A stretch of 64,000 nt of DNA from Gordonia sediminis (lineage in GTDB: Bacteria > Actinomycetota > Actinomycetes > Mycobacteriales > Mycobacteriaceae), in the NCBI GenBank assembly GCA_004193205.1, contig RZUM01000002.1:744001-808000 (forward strand), written 5' to 3'. Shown here one piece after another: positions 29,981 through 39,624 of the stretch. The stretch's first letter is position 1. Each line of letters opens with the position of its first letter. The notes beneath the pieces are model-generated. The model did not search any database. It worked only from the letters and a program-made list of their open reading frames with translations, and was not told where the DNA came from. Position numbers and translations under genes: made by a program.

Positions 29981-31226
29981 TCAGGCGGCGACGCCGTCGA
30001 GGCGCATCGTTCGGCGGTTGTAGGCCGGTATCGGCGTGCGGTTCGGGTCTTGTTCCACCGGTGGCAGGAGCCAGGGATGGCGGTCGGCGCCCATCACGAT
30101 GTCCCAGCCGCTGGCGTGGATCTGGGCGTGACACGAGGTGCACAGCAGGCAGCCGTTGTCCAGGTCGGTGGGACCCCCATCAGCCCAATGCCGCACATGA
30201 TGGCACTGTGTATATCCTGCTGCCGCACCGCATTTGATGCAACACTGGTCGCGGACGATCAACGCCCTACGTTGATGATGGGTGAACAGGCGTTGCGGAT
30301 GTCCCATGTCCAACGGCACCTTCTCACCGTCGACGATGACCGCGCTCACGGTGCCATCACAGGACAGCGTTTTCGCCAGGGTCTGCGAGATCGGCCCCAA
30401 CCACTGCAACGCGGCGGCATCGGGGGTGTCGACCGGGACGGTCAGGTTCAGGTGTGTTTTCGGGACGGCCACCAGATCCGCCACGCCCGACGCGTTGGCG
30501 TGGGCGGCGGCATCCAGGATCATCTCCAACGCGTCGGCGCGGCGTTGCCCCGCGCTGCGGGCATCCTCGGAGCCGTCGGGTTCGGGACGTTTCCCGGACA
30601 GCGATTCGATCGCCGACACCAGTTTCTCCCCGATCACGATGTCCAGGTTCGCCTGCACCTCCAACCGGCCGTCGTCGGTGGGAGTGGTGGACCACTCGTT
30701 GATGGTGCGGTCCTCACCGGCCGGCACCCCACCCTGCTCGTCGGCGACCTGGTTACCGAGGGTGCGGGCGGTGTCGAGCACCTCGCGCGGGGTGGCCCCG
30801 GCAAACGCCTGCGCGATCAGGGCGAGTTGGTGTTCGATGCGTGACACCGGTGTCAACGGTTCGGGCGCGCTCTTTTCGATATGGGCCATGCCGCGGACCA
30901 GGGCGTCGATATGTTCTCCGGAGAAGACCCCATCCCCGCTGTAGGCAGCCACGCGTTCCAGGGTGGACAGCGCGGCCGCAATCCGCAGCCACCGATCCGC
31001 CACCGTGGGTGCGGCACCCATCTCGATCAACAATGCCCGCGTCTTGCCGCCGGTCTGCCGGGCCACCCCCAAACCGATCCAGGGCACCGGCATGGACGGC
31101 GAGTTGATGGTCGACCACGTTACGCAGGCTCATCAGGATCTTGGTGGTGTCGAACACCTCGCGGCCGGTGGCGTCGGCGGCGATGGTCAGGTCACGGACG
31201 GCGGGGAGCAGATTATCGATCGGCAT
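29981..31226 (-). pseudogene. DUF222/HNH endonuclease (13E12 repeat family), frameshifted
   Basis: Two frames together give one protein of about 415 aa, the normal size. The first 53 residues (MPIDNLLPAVRDLTIAAD through NVVDHQLAVHAGALDRF) are in one frame and the rest (GVARQTGGKTRALLIEMGAAP onward) in another. The junction is a run of five C (31066-31070; GGGGG in the mRNA); removing one base restores LDRFGVARQTGGK. The C-terminal HNH site is intact: CIKCG, CHHVRHWADGGPTD, LCTSCH, H. Similar proteins in M. tuberculosis carry the REP13E12 repeats. A LexA-type box precedes the start. The C-terminal part can also start at an internal ATG (31093). Sequencing error is possible. Confidence 0.82.
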
Positions 31227-31239
31227 GCCCCCATGGTAG

Positions 31240-31255
31240 TCGAACACCTGTGCGA
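31240..31255 (-). promoter_or_regulatory. LexA/SOS box upstream of the HNH gene
   Basis: TCGAACACCTGTGCGA differs from the mycobacterial SOS box TCGAAC-N4-GTTCGA at one position. It ends 14 bp before the HNH start codon. Several 13E12 family genes of M. tuberculosis are known LexA targets, which supports this one. Confidence 0.75.
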
Positions 31256-31274
31256 ATAGTCGCACTGTGGTGAG

Positions 31275-31283
31275 TTATCCACA
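31275..31283 (+). promoter_or_regulatory. DnaA-box-like 9-mer
   Basis: Exact TTATCCACA, inside a short dyad CTGTGG-N8-CCACAG (31265-31284), just upstream of the LexA-type box. A single copy with no cluster, so not an origin. It may influence the HNH promoter or be chance. Confidence 0.3.
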
Positions 31284-31387
31284 GGCCAGTAGGAAACCCG
31301 TAACACCCTGTCCCTCAGAGGATTTGGTTTGCAAGCAGATCACCTCGAACGGTTATCCTATCGTGGCGGTACGACAGTGGGCCGGGC

Positions 31388-32083
31388 TCAACCGCCGCCG
31401 TCAGCGGCGAGCCGGTAGCCGACCCCGCGCACCGTCTCGATCGCCTTGCACCCGAACGGAGCGTCGATCCGCCGGCGCAGATAGCTGGCGTAGACCTCGA
31501 CGACGTTCTCGTCGCCTCGGTAGTTGATGTCCCACACCGAGTCCAAGATCTCGGCCTTGGTCACCACCTCACCCTTGTGACGCATCAGGAACTCCAGCAT
31601 TCCGAACTCGCGGGGCGTCAGCTCCAGCACGGTGTCGCCGCGTTTGGCGACGTGGGCGGCCGGATCCAGCGACAACGAACCCGCCGTCAGTACCGGGGGG
31701 CGTTCGGGCGCACCGCGGCGCGCGAGGGCCCGCAGCCGTGCGATCAGCACGACGAAGGAGAACGGCTTCGTCAGGTAGTCGTCGGCGCCGAAGTCGAACG
31801 CGTCGGCCTGGTCGTATTCGCCGTCCTTGGCCGTCAGCATCAACACCGGCGTCCACACCCCGCCCCGGCGCAGTTCGCGGACGACCTCGTAGCCGTTGAG
31901 GCCGGGCATCATGATGTCGAGGATGATGACGTCGAAATGGTTGTTGCGGGCCTTCTCGAGGCCGCTGACACCGTCATAGGTGACGTCGACGACCCATCCC
32001 TCGGCCACCATCATCCGCCGGACCGTCTCCGCGACATTACGGTCGTCGTCCACTACAAGAACGCGCACGCCTCCACTATCCAC
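31388..32083 (-). CDS. OmpR/PhoB-family response regulator
   Basis: 231 aa. Receiver domain 6-120 with acidic pocket Asp12-Asp13, phospho-acceptor Asp56 (ILDIMMPGLNG), the Thr of MLTAKD and the Lys of LTKPFS. A winged-helix DNA-binding domain (TPREFGMLEFLMRHKGEVVTKAEI, VYASYLRRRID, RGVGYRL) follows. It begins with GTG only 22 bp after the oppA stop on the same strand, so it is probably transcribed with the peptide transporter operon. Its kinase may be the convergent one at 28413. Confidence 0.92.
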   Translation of the reverse strand: MDSGGVRVLVVDDDRNVAETVRRMMVAEGWVVDVTYDGVSGLEKARNNHFDVIILDIMMPGLNGYEVVRELRRGGVWTPVLMLTAKDGEYDQADAFDFGADDYLTKPFSFVVLIARLRALARRGAPERPPVLTAGSLSLDPAAHVAKRGDTVLELTPREFGMLEFLMRHKGEVVTKAEILDSVWDINYRGDENVVEVYASYLRRRIDAPFGCKAIETVRGVGYRLAADGGG

Positions 32084-32105
32084 AATTCACGCGGGCTGCG
32101 TCGGG

Positions 32106-33776
32106 TCACTTCTGCCAGCCGATGTCCTCGATCGGGCCGATGTAGAACTGTCCCGCCCCGGAGTTCGCGAGTTTCTCCTTGACCGCCAGCATCGACGGAC
32201 CGTTGAAGAGCGGCAGATCGGAGAACTGACCGAAGGCCTCACGCTCCACCTTGTTGCCCTCCTTGATCTGCTCGGTCGGATCGGGGATCTGCGCAACCGC
32301 GCGGATCTTCGCGTCCAACTCCGGGGAACCCGCACCCGCCTTGTTCAATTGCGAACCCTCGCACCAGATCTGGCACAGATAGGCCATGCCGTACGGATCG
32401 GTGGAACTGAAGCCCATCAGGAAGACATCGAATTCCTTGTTCACCACGATCTTCGAGAACTCGGCACTGCTGCGCGACTGGACGGCGAGGTCGACACCGA
32501 TCGCCTTCATCATGGCCTGCAGCGACCGGGCGATGTTCGCCAGGACCGGCACGTCACCGGTGACGGGCATTGTCAAGGTGAGCCGCTGTCCGTTTTTGGT
32601 TCGGATGCCGTCGGAGCCCGGTGTCCAGCCCTGGTCGTCGAGCAGCGACTTGGCCTTGTCCGGGTCGAAGTCGACGACACCGTCCAGGTTGTCCTCGTAG
32701 CCGGGTTCGAACGGGAACAGTGTCAGCGACCCGGGCAACTGCTCGCTGTAGTCAAGGCCGTTGAACCGCACCTTGGCCAACGTCTCGCGGTCCACACCGG
32801 CCAGGACCGCTTCCCGCACCTGAGGCGAACCCAGCAGCGGCGCATCGAGGTTGACGACCATCAACGACACCCCCGTCGAGGCCGAGGACCGGATGTCGAT
32901 CCCCTGCATGCCCTTGACCTGCGCCAGGTACTCCTTGTTGGCGACGCCGATGGCGTCGAGTTCGCCGTTGCGAAAGGCATTGATGGATGCCTGGTCCTCG
33001 AGCTGGCGGTAGATCCGCTGATCCAGTTTGCCGGGATTTCCCCACCACTTCGGGTTGCGCTCGAAGATCACCACGCCGGTCTGGGAGTCGTAGGACTTCA
33101 CGGTGTACGGTCCGGCACCCCACTCGGGATGCGGCTGTTGGATGTAGGCCTTGTTGAACTGCTCGGCGGTCGCCACCTTCGGGTGCAGCAGATAGTTGAA
33201 GAGTCCGTTCGGCCAGGCCCACACGCTCTTGAAACGGACGATCGCCTGACGGTCGTCGACACCCCGTGTCACCGATTCGATCTGGTCGTAGCCGTCCGAC
33301 GAACTGACCACATAGGCCGGATCGACGCCCCGCGAGACGGTCCAGGTGTTGACGAAGGCGCGGTAGTCGATCGGGGTGCCGTCGTTGTAGAACGCCTTCG
33401 GGTTGATGGTGTAGGTGACCACCGTCTTGCCGTCCTCCAGCGTCGTCTGCACGTCGGTGAGGTAGTCGCGGTTGAACGAGTAGGTGCCGTCCGGCGCGAA
33501 GTACGCCAACGTCGGGTTGTACCAACGCCACAGACCACGCGTGTAGGCGGTGCCGTCGGCTTGGAAGGTGTTCCACTGTGGTGACACCTCGGGCAGCGCG
33601 GTGGTCAACGTCCCACCGTCGCGGATGTTGTCGCGCGGCTGCTCGTTGAGTTCCGCACCGGATGTCTGCGGCGTCGTCGACGAGTCGCTGCCGCCCGAGC
33701 CACAGCCCGCGACGAGCGCGACCATCGCCGCGACCACCATCGCCACGACCGCCGGGGCCGTACCGAGACGTTTCAC
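32106..33776 (-). CDS. oppA: Oligopeptide ABC transporter substrate-binding lipoprotein
   Basis: 556 aa. Starts with GTG (33776) overlapping the oppD stop and behind GGAGG. Signal peptide with lipobox VAGC (Cys about 25), a Ser/Thr linker, then an SBP family 5 domain (GGTLTTALPEVSPQWNTFQAD, TVVTYTINPKAFYNDGTPI). Binds peptides outside the membrane for OppBCD. Same gene order as M. tuberculosis Rv1283c-Rv1280c, with the binding protein last. Confidence 0.92.
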   Translation of the reverse strand: MKRLGTAPAVVAMVVAAMVALVAGCGSGGSDSSTTPQTSGAELNEQPRDNIRDGGTLTTALPEVSPQWNTFQADGTAYTRGLWRWYNPTLAYFAPDGTYSFNRDYLTDVQTTLEDGKTVVTYTINPKAFYNDGTPIDYRAFVNTWTVSRGVDPAYVVSSSDGYDQIESVTRGVDDRQAIVRFKSVWAWPNGLFNYLLHPKVATAEQFNKAYIQQPHPEWGAGPYTVKSYDSQTGVVIFERNPKWWGNPGKLDQRIYRQLEDQASINAFRNGELDAIGVANKEYLAQVKGMQGIDIRSSASTGVSLMVVNLDAPLLGSPQVREAVLAGVDRETLAKVRFNGLDYSEQLPGSLTLFPFEPGYEDNLDGVVDFDPDKAKSLLDDQGWTPGSDGIRTKNGQRLTLTMPVTGDVPVLANIARSLQAMMKAIGVDLAVQSRSSAEFSKIVVNKEFDVFLMGFSSTDPYGMAYLCQIWCEGSQLNKAGAGSPELDAKIRAVAQIPDPTEQIKEGNKVEREAFGQFSDLPLFNGPSMLAVKEKLANSGAGQFYIGPIEDIGWQK

Positions 33777-35878
33777 CGTGCTACCTCCTGTATCGGGGAC
33801 AAGACCTTCTCGAAGTGATGACATGCCGCCTCATGCGAGGGTGTGGCCGTGGCGACGACACGCAGTCCCGGAACCTCTGTCCGGCAACGACTCCGACGCT
33901 CCTCGTCGAGCTCGGCATACAGCGGACACCGACCCGCGAACGAGCACCCCGCGTATTCCGCTGTCGGTGAAGGCTGTTCACCGGTCAGTAGGATCGGTCG
34001 CCGATCGCGTTCGGCGACCGGATCGGGTACCGGTACGGCGGATAGCAGCGCGCGGGTGTAGGGATGCGTCGGCGCCTCGAAGATCTGCCCGGTGGTACCG
34101 ACCTCGACGAAGGCGCCCAGATACATGACCGCGACCCGGTCGGCGGTGTGACGGACCACCGAGAGATCATGGGCCACGAGAAGATAGGCGATCTCGGAGT
34201 CGCGCTGCAACCGCGCGATGAGGTTCACGATGTCGGCCTGCACCGAGACGTCGAGCGACGACAACGGCTCGTCGAGGATCACCAGCGCCGGATCGGTGAC
34301 CAGCGCGCGGGCGATCGCGATGCGCTGTCGCTGACCACCGGAGAACGCGATCGGGTAGCGGTCGGCATGAGCCGGATCGAGTCCGACCCGCCGCATGAGC
34401 CCGGCAACCCGGTCACCGACCTCTGATCGCGACATCCCCAGTGCACGTAATGGTTCGGCGATGACATCGAAGGCGGTGAACCGCGGATCGAGGGCGCTTG
34501 CCGGGTCCTGGAACACCATCGACATCCGGCGGCGCAGCACACGTGCCGATCGCTTCGACAGGGTCGCGGGATCGGCACCGTCAACCCCGACAACGCCTTC
34601 GGGTTGGGTGAAGTCCATGAGTTCGCGCAGCGTGGTCGACTTGCCGCTGCCCGACTCCCCGACGATCGCCAGCGTTTCGCCCGCGTGGAGGTCGAAGGAG
34701 ACACCGGTGACCGCGCGCACGGTACCCACCCGCCGGCGGAGCAGTCCGCTGGTCAGCGGGAACTCCTTGCGCAGACCGCGTACCCGCAACACCACGGGAC
34801 GGCTACCCGGCACACCGGCACCGGCGACGGGAACCGGGCCGTCGTCGACGGGATTCTGGGTGTCGGGGGCGAAGACGGGGCTGCCGTCGATCGTCTGGTC
34901 GTCGTCGATCTCTCCGGATCTCAGGCACGCCGCCAGGTGAGCGTCGGCCACCGATTCCAGAGCCGGCTCTCGCTTCCGGCATTCGTCGACGACGATCGGG
35001 CAGCGCGGAGCGAACGGGCAGGCATCCGGCAGGTCGATCAGCAGCGGTGGAGTACCGGGAATCGGGGTCAAGACCTCGGTGCGTCGGTCGACCCGCGGCA
35101 CCGCACCGAGCAGTCCGATCGTGTACGGCATCCGTGGGGTTCGGAATAGCGCGTCGACGCCGGTCTTCTCGACGGTCCGGCCGGCATACATGACCACCAC
35201 GTCGTCGGCGGTTCCGGCGACCATGCCGAGGTCGTGGGTGATGAGTAGCAGTGCCGCTCCGGTTTCGCGCCGCGCCTGCCCGAGCACCTCGAGGATCTGC
35301 GCCTGGATGGTGACGTCGAGCGCGGTCGTCGGTTCGTCGGCGATGATGACCGTCGGATCGTTGGCGATCGCCATCGCGATCATCACCCGCTGCCGCATAC
35401 CGCCCGACAACTCGTGGGGGTAGGCGCGCGCCCGGCGCGACGGGTCGGGGATGCCGACGAGGTCGAGTAGTTCCACGGCACGGCCGGCGGCCCGACGCTT
35501 CGGAAGGTCCTGATGTGCCAGAACGGCTTCCGCGATCTGATCGCCCACGGTGAAGACCGGGGTCAACGACGACAGCGGATCCTGGAAGATCATCGCGATC
35601 TCGTGGCCACGCACCTTCGACATGGCCGCGTCGTCGAGACCGATCAGCTCCCGGCCGCGCAGTCGAACCGAGCCCGACATCCTGGCAGTATCCGGCAGCA
35701 ACCCGAGCACACCGAGCGCGGTCACCGACTTCCCGCTCCCCGATTCACCGACGATGGCGGTTGTCGAACCGGCGGCGAGGTCGAACGACACACCGCGGAC
35801 CGCATGCACGAGGCCGGCCTCGCTGCCGAACTCGACGTCGAGGTCGCGCACGGAGAGAACGGTTTCGGCAGTGCTCAC
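33773..35878 (-). CDS. oppD: Oligopeptide ABC transporter ATP-binding protein, two ATPase domains fused
   Basis: 701 aa. Two complete ABC modules, each with Walker A GESGSGKS, signature (LSGGMRQR first, FSGGQRQR second), Walker B (IIADEP, VILDEP) and H-loop. Each ends with the oligopeptide-transporter C-terminal region containing Cys-rich CPFAPRCP or CSFAGRCP. This is an OppD-OppF fusion, as in M. tuberculosis Rv1281c. The start is GTG 35878 in the oppC stop; the extra N-terminal frame upstream is antisense/overlap noise. Energises peptide uptake. Confidence 0.93.
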   Translation of the reverse strand: MSTAETVLSVRDLDVEFGSEAGLVHAVRGVSFDLAAGSTTAIVGESGSGKSVTALGVLGLLPDTARMSGSVRLRGRELIGLDDAAMSKVRGHEIAMIFQDPLSSLTPVFTVGDQIAEAVLAHQDLPKRRAAGRAVELLDLVGIPDPSRRARAYPHELSGGMRQRVMIAMAIANDPTVIIADEPTTALDVTIQAQILEVLGQARRETGAALLLITHDLGMVAGTADDVVVMYAGRTVEKTGVDALFRTPRMPYTIGLLGAVPRVDRRTEVLTPIPGTPPLLIDLPDACPFAPRCPIVVDECRKREPALESVADAHLAACLRSGEIDDDQTIDGSPVFAPDTQNPVDDGPVPVAGAGVPGSRPVVLRVRGLRKEFPLTSGLLRRRVGTVRAVTGVSFDLHAGETLAIVGESGSGKSTTLRELMDFTQPEGVVGVDGADPATLSKRSARVLRRRMSMVFQDPASALDPRFTAFDVIAEPLRALGMSRSEVGDRVAGLMRRVGLDPAHADRYPIAFSGGQRQRIAIARALVTDPALVILDEPLSSLDVSVQADIVNLIARLQRDSEIAYLLVAHDLSVVRHTADRVAVMYLGAFVEVGTTGQIFEAPTHPYTRALLSAVPVPDPVAERDRRPILLTGEQPSPTAEYAGCSFAGRCPLYAELDEERRSRCRTEVPGLRVVATATPSHEAACHHFEKVLSPIQEVAR

Positions 35879-36891
35879 GCGTGCGCTCCCGCCGACGATG
35901 TCGGGTCCAGCGCGTCGCGCAGGCCGTCGGCGATCAACGCCATCGACACGGTGAGCAACACCAGGGTGCCGGCGGGGAAATAGAACAGCCACGGCGACGA
36001 GGTCAGCGTTCCGGTGCCCTCCTGCAGCAGCGAGCCGAGCGACACATCGGGGACTTGGACACCGAAGCCGATGAACGACAGTCCGGTCTCGGTGAGCACG
36101 ATTGCCACCACCCCGAGCGCGAAGTTGATCACCAGCAGCGAGGCCAGATTCGGCAGGATGTGCCGGGCGATGATCACCAGCGGCGGTTCGCCGAGATACC
36201 GTGCGGCGCGCACATAGTCGTTTTCCCGAATGGACAACGCCATCGAGTGGATGATCCGGGCCAGCATCATCCAGCCGAAAAGCGTGAGGACCACGATGAG
36301 CAGGCGCCAGTCTCCGCCGGTGCTGCTGGAAACGAGGGCGAGGATCAGGAAGGTCGGCACCACCAACAAGAGGTACAACACGCCGAGCACCACGGCCTGG
36401 ACCCGCCCACCGAAATAGGCTGCGCCGGCACCGACGAAGGCGGCGATCACGATCGTGCCCAACGACACCGTCACCGCGATCACCAGCGAGCGTTGCAGCC
36501 CGTGCACCACCTGCGAATAGAGGTCGTTGCCTGCGTCGTTGGTGCCGAACCAGTGTTCCGGCGACGGCGGCACACCGAGCGCCGCGAAGTCGACATCGGA
36601 GTAGCTGTACGACGTCAACAGGCCCCCGAACAGCGCGAAAAGCACCAGCAGTACGAACACGACAACGCCACCGAGCGCCGTCCGGTTGCGGGCAAACCGG
36701 CCGGCGATCAGTCGGAGGCGACCACGCCGCCGACGGGCGACGGGCACCTCGATGCTCTCCTGGGTGGGGCCCACCCCGTCGGCGATGAGTCCTCCGGTCT
36801 CGCCGACCAGCGGGCTGCTCGCAGTCGGCTGTGCCCGGTCACCTAGATCGGCCGGCCCTTGCTCACGGCGGTTCGGCTCGGGTGGCAGCAT
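35875..36891 (-). CDS. oppC: Oligopeptide ABC transporter permease OppC
   Basis: About 338 aa from ATG 36891, which follows GAGGAG at a suitable distance (GTG 36894 is equivalent; a TTG at 36999 would overlap oppB by 38 bp). An unusually long hydrophilic N-terminus (about 65 residues) precedes helix 1. The BPD transport domain includes the EAA loop ENDYVRAARYLGEPPLVIIARHILPN, which contacts the ATPase. Fourth helix region TETGLSFIGFGVQVPDVSLG is typical of DppC/OppC. Confidence 0.9.
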   Translation of the reverse strand: MLPPEPNRREQGPADLGDRAQPTASSPLVGETGGLIADGVGPTQESIEVPVARRRRGRLRLIAGRFARNRTALGGVVVFVLLVLFALFGGLLTSYSYSDVDFAALGVPPSPEHWFGTNDAGNDLYSQVVHGLQRSLVIAVTVSLGTIVIAAFVGAGAAYFGGRVQAVVLGVLYLLLVVPTFLILALVSSSTGGDWRLLIVVLTLFGWMMLARIIHSMALSIRENDYVRAARYLGEPPLVIIARHILPNLASLLVINFALGVVAIVLTETGLSFIGFGVQVPDVSLGSLLQEGTGTLTSSPWLFYFPAGTLVLLTVSMALIADGLRDALDPTSSAGAHA

Positions 36892-36961
36892 CACAGGCGC
36901 ACGCTCCTCGGTCCCCTCGTCGTCGGCACGCTCCTCCTCGGTTTCCCGGTCATCGACACGG

Positions 36962-37969
36962 TCACATCCGCACCCGTGGATCGAGGTAGACGACGGCAAC
37001 GTCGGCGAGGATCGCGCCGACCGCAGTCACGAGCGCGCCGAACGCAGCCACGGCAACCACGCCGTGCACGTCGTTGGTCTTGATCGACTCGATGAAATAG
37101 CTGCCCATTCCCTCCCACCCGAAAATCTTCTCCGTGATCACCGCCCCGGTGAACACCGCGGGGATGGCGAACGCAACACCAACCGCGACGGGGATGAGCG
37201 CGGTGCGCAATGCGTGTCGTCGGACCGCCACCGCTCGGGTGAGTCCCTTGGCCCGGGCGGTGCGGACGTAGTCGCTGTTGATGGTGTCGAGCAGCAGCGT
37301 CCGTTGCAGCATGTGGGTGCCCGCATACGACACCACCACCAGCGTGATCGTCGGCAGGATGAGGTGCTGAATGCGGTCGACGAGGACCGGAAAGAAGCCG
37401 TGGACGTTGACGCTCGACGATCCCGCCACCAGGAACACGGTGTGTCCGACCTGCTGGTTGATGGTGATGCCGGCGAGCACGATGGCCAGGCCCGCGACCG
37501 CGACCGGCACGACGATCATCACGATCGAGATGAACTGCCACGCGCGATCGGAGAAGCGGTACTGCCGCAGCGCGGTGTAGACACCCAGGGCGATGCCGAG
37601 CAGGGTGGAGATCACCGTGGCACCAGCCAGCAACTGGACCGATGCCCACAGTCGGAAACCGATCTCGGCGTTGACACTTGTCCCGACCGGTGTGGCACCC
37701 CAGTCCCAGTGCCACACGACGCCCTCGAGCCAGGTCCACCAGCGCTCCAGGGTCGGGGTCTTGTCGTTGAGGTTGTAGCTGTCGAGGGTGGTATCGAGGA
37801 CCTGCGGGGGTAGCGGCGGTTTGCGCTGCGCGTAATTGGATCGGGGGTCCAGAAACCACGATGCGAGGAAGTACGTCAGGTTCGTCGCCAGGAAGACCAA
37901 TACCGCCCACCCCGCGATGCGCTTGGCGAGGTAACCGATCATTCGGCCCATTCTGGCAGTGCGGGCCAT
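36962..37969 (-). CDS. oppB: Oligopeptide ABC transporter permease OppB
   Basis: 335 aa, about six transmembrane helices. N-terminal MIGYLAKRIAGWAVLVFLATNLTYFLASW is the usual OppB first helix; the EAA loop is SDYVRTARAKGLTRAVAVRRHALRTALIP; AVITEKIFGWEGMG follows. First gene of the opp operon. Divergent from the HAD phosphatase gene with 68 bp between. The ATG at 37969 is used, with ATGs at residues 7 and 10 as alternatives. Confidence 0.93.
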   Translation of the reverse strand: MARTARMGRMIGYLAKRIAGWAVLVFLATNLTYFLASWFLDPRSNYAQRKPPLPPQVLDTTLDSYNLNDKTPTLERWWTWLEGVVWHWDWGATPVGTSVNAEIGFRLWASVQLLAGATVISTLLGIALGVYTALRQYRFSDRAWQFISIVMIVVPVAVAGLAIVLAGITINQQVGHTVFLVAGSSSVNVHGFFPVLVDRIQHLILPTITLVVVSYAGTHMLQRTLLLDTINSDYVRTARAKGLTRAVAVRRHALRTALIPVAVGVAFAIPAVFTGAVITEKIFGWEGMGSYFIESIKTNDVHGVVAVAAFGALVTAVGAILADVAVVYLDPRVRM

Positions 37970-38037
37970 CGGATGCGCGACATCCGGGTCGAACTCGTTC
38001 CCGGGCCCGCAGCGAATTGCCGCCGTAGGCTTCGGGC

Positions 38038-38826
38038 ATGGGTTGGAACTACCTCATGGACATGGACGGCGTACTGGTCAGAGAGGAGCACCTGATCCCG
38101 GGCGCCGACGCATTTCTCGCCGAACTGAAAGAGAACGGGACACCGTTCATCGTGCTGACCAACAACTCCATCCGCACCGCACGTGATCTGCGGGCCCGGC
38201 TGCTGCGCACCGGGCTGGACATCCCCGAGGCATCGATCTGGACGTCCGCGCTGGCGACCGCGCGTTTCCTCGACTCGCAACGACCGGGAGGCACCGCCTA
38301 CGTCGTCGGCGAATCCGGTCTGACGACGGCACTGCACGAGATCGGCTACGTGATCACCGATTCCGATCCCGACTACGTGGTCCTCGGGGAGACCCGCACC
38401 TACTCCTTCGAGGCGATCACCACCGCGATCCGACTCGTCGAACGGGGCGCCCGGTTCATCGCGACCAACCCCGACGCCACCGGCCCGTCAACCGCCGGTT
38501 CCCTGCCGGCCACCGGCGCCGTCGCGGCGCTCATCGCGCGCGCCACCGGGCGCGAACCCTACTTCGTGGGGAAGCCGAATCCGCTGATGATGCGTTCGGC
38601 GTTGCGTCAGATCGGCGTGCACTCCGAGCACACGCTGATGATCGGCGATCGCATGGACACCGACGTCGTCTCCGGCCTCGAGGCGGGCCTGCAGACCATC
38701 CTGGTCCTGTCCGGCATCTCCACCCCGGAATCCGTCGAACGTTTTCCCTACCGACCGACCCGCGTCATCGGGTCGGTCGCCGACCTGGTCGGCCACACGC
38801 AGAATCCCTTCCCCACCGAAACCTGA
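38038..38826 (+). CDS. HAD-IIA (NagD-like) phosphatase
   Basis: 262 aa. HAD motif I is MDMDGVL (Asp8 nucleophile, Asp10), motif II VLTNNS, motif III Lys in VGKPNP and motif IV IGDRMDTD, with the type IIA cap between II and III. Members hydrolyse sugar or nucleotide monophosphates such as 4-nitrophenyl phosphate, UMP or glycolaldehyde-type metabolites; the substrate here is unknown. Length matches NagD. Confidence 0.9.
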   Translation: MGWNYLMDMDGVLVREEHLIPGADAFLAELKENGTPFIVLTNNSIRTARDLRARLLRTGLDIPEASIWTSALATARFLDSQRPGGTAYVVGESGLTTALHEIGYVITDSDPDYVVLGETRTYSFEAITTAIRLVERGARFIATNPDATGPSTAGSLPATGAVAALIARATGREPYFVGKPNPLMMRSALRQIGVHSEHTLMIGDRMDTDVVSGLEAGLQTILVLSGISTPESVERFPYRPTRVIGSVADLVGHTQNPFPTET

Positions 38827-39132
38827 CCCTTCCGCCCCCTCGCGTCCTCACCGCAGCATCGCCTCCCCACGCCACCAGCACGGAGGCCGAGAGCACGCAG
38901 TGGTTCCCGGCCGCACCTCCCCAACCCAACCCCCTCGCGTCCACAACCGCACCTCACCTCCCGACGCCACCAGCACGGCGGCCGAGAGCACCCGGTTTCT
39001 CGCCGACAGCACCCCAGACAACGCCGACAGCACCCGACTCCGAAACGGAATCGGGTGCTGTCGGCGAAAAACCGGGTGCTCTCGGCGCGAAGCGAGAAAC
39101 CCCGCGCGAAACGCGCCCCGCGCCCGGGGAAC
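38827..39132. repeat. Palindromic repeat island with 21-nt periodicity
   Basis: Gene-free 306 bp between convergent genes. The core GCCGASAGCACCC occurs at 38981, 39002 and 39023 on the plus strand, exactly 21 nt apart, and on the minus strand at 39053-39065 and 39074-39086, also 21 nt apart; a variant lies at 38887. Outer arms of 34 nt (38981-39014 and 39053-39086) are inverted copies with one mismatch. They enclose a 20-bp inverted stem with one mismatch and an AAA loop (39023-39042/39046-39065). A longer direct duplication, about 38837-38897 and 38933-38990, carries CCACCAGCACGGMGGCCGAGAGCA. Looks like a REP-type mobile palindrome and a strong bidirectional terminator. Confidence 0.85.
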
Positions 39133-39516
39133 CTAGCCCAGCGCCTTCGCCTTGAGTGTGTCGAACTCCTGCTGGCTGATGGCACCGGAGTCGAGCAACG
39201 CCTTGGCGTCGGCGATCTGCTCGGCCGGGCTCTTGGGAGAGGCGACGGACTGGATGTAGCTGTCGGTGGCGGCCTTGGCCTCCTTGACCGCCTGCTCCTG
39301 CCGCTCGGCCATACCGCGGCCCTTGACGAGCAGATACACGATGGCCGTGATGTACGGGATCAGGACGAGGAAGACGATCCAGATCGCCTTGATCCAGCCC
39401 GAGGAGTCCCTATCACGGAACAGGTCGACGATGATGTGCCACAGGACGATCAGGTACGCCACGAACGCGAAGATGACGACGGTGTACCAGATGAAGTCCC
39501 AGAACGAGTTCCACAT
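39133..39516 (-). CDS. SHOCT-domain membrane protein
   Basis: 127 aa. Two transmembrane helices near the N-terminus (VVIFAFVAYLIVLWHIIVDLF and WIKAIWIVFLVLIPYITAIVYLLV) with the PLDc_N-like RDSSGW motif between, a charged coiled-coil stretch (GRGMAERQEQAVKEAKAA), and a C-terminal SHOCT motif (QIADAKALLDSGAISQQEFDTLKAKAL). Common in actinobacteria; function not established. Preceded on its strand by AGGAGATCTTCCC. Confidence 0.85.
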   Translation of the reverse strand: MWNSFWDFIWYTVVIFAFVAYLIVLWHIIVDLFRDRDSSGWIKAIWIVFLVLIPYITAIVYLLVKGRGMAERQEQAVKEAKAATDSYIQSVASPKSPAEQIADAKALLDSGAISQQEFDTLKAKALG

Positions 39517-39624
39517 GGGAAGATCTCCTACTTTCTGAGGTCAAGTTCCGACGATCGTCGTCGGTGCGTCCATAGCTTCTCACATGGCGGTTACCACAGC
39601 TCGCATTGACTACGATTCATTTCC

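Noticed and set aside
31265-31284. DnaA box as evidence for a replication origin
   Set aside because: A single 9-mer without a cluster, AT-rich region, dnaA or dnaN.
31980-33584. 534-codon plus-strand frame opposite oppA
   Set aside because: Antisense shadow of a well-recognised binding-protein gene; no family resemblance.
36892-36999. TTG start for OppC giving 374 aa
   Set aside because: TTG without a ribosome binding site and a 38-bp overlap with oppB; ATG 36891 has GAGGAG upstream.
38748-39185. Overlapping frames on both strands through the repeat island (ADST-type repeats)
   Set aside because: They arise from the 21-nt DNA repeat; no ribosome binding site and no coding bias separate from the palindrome.
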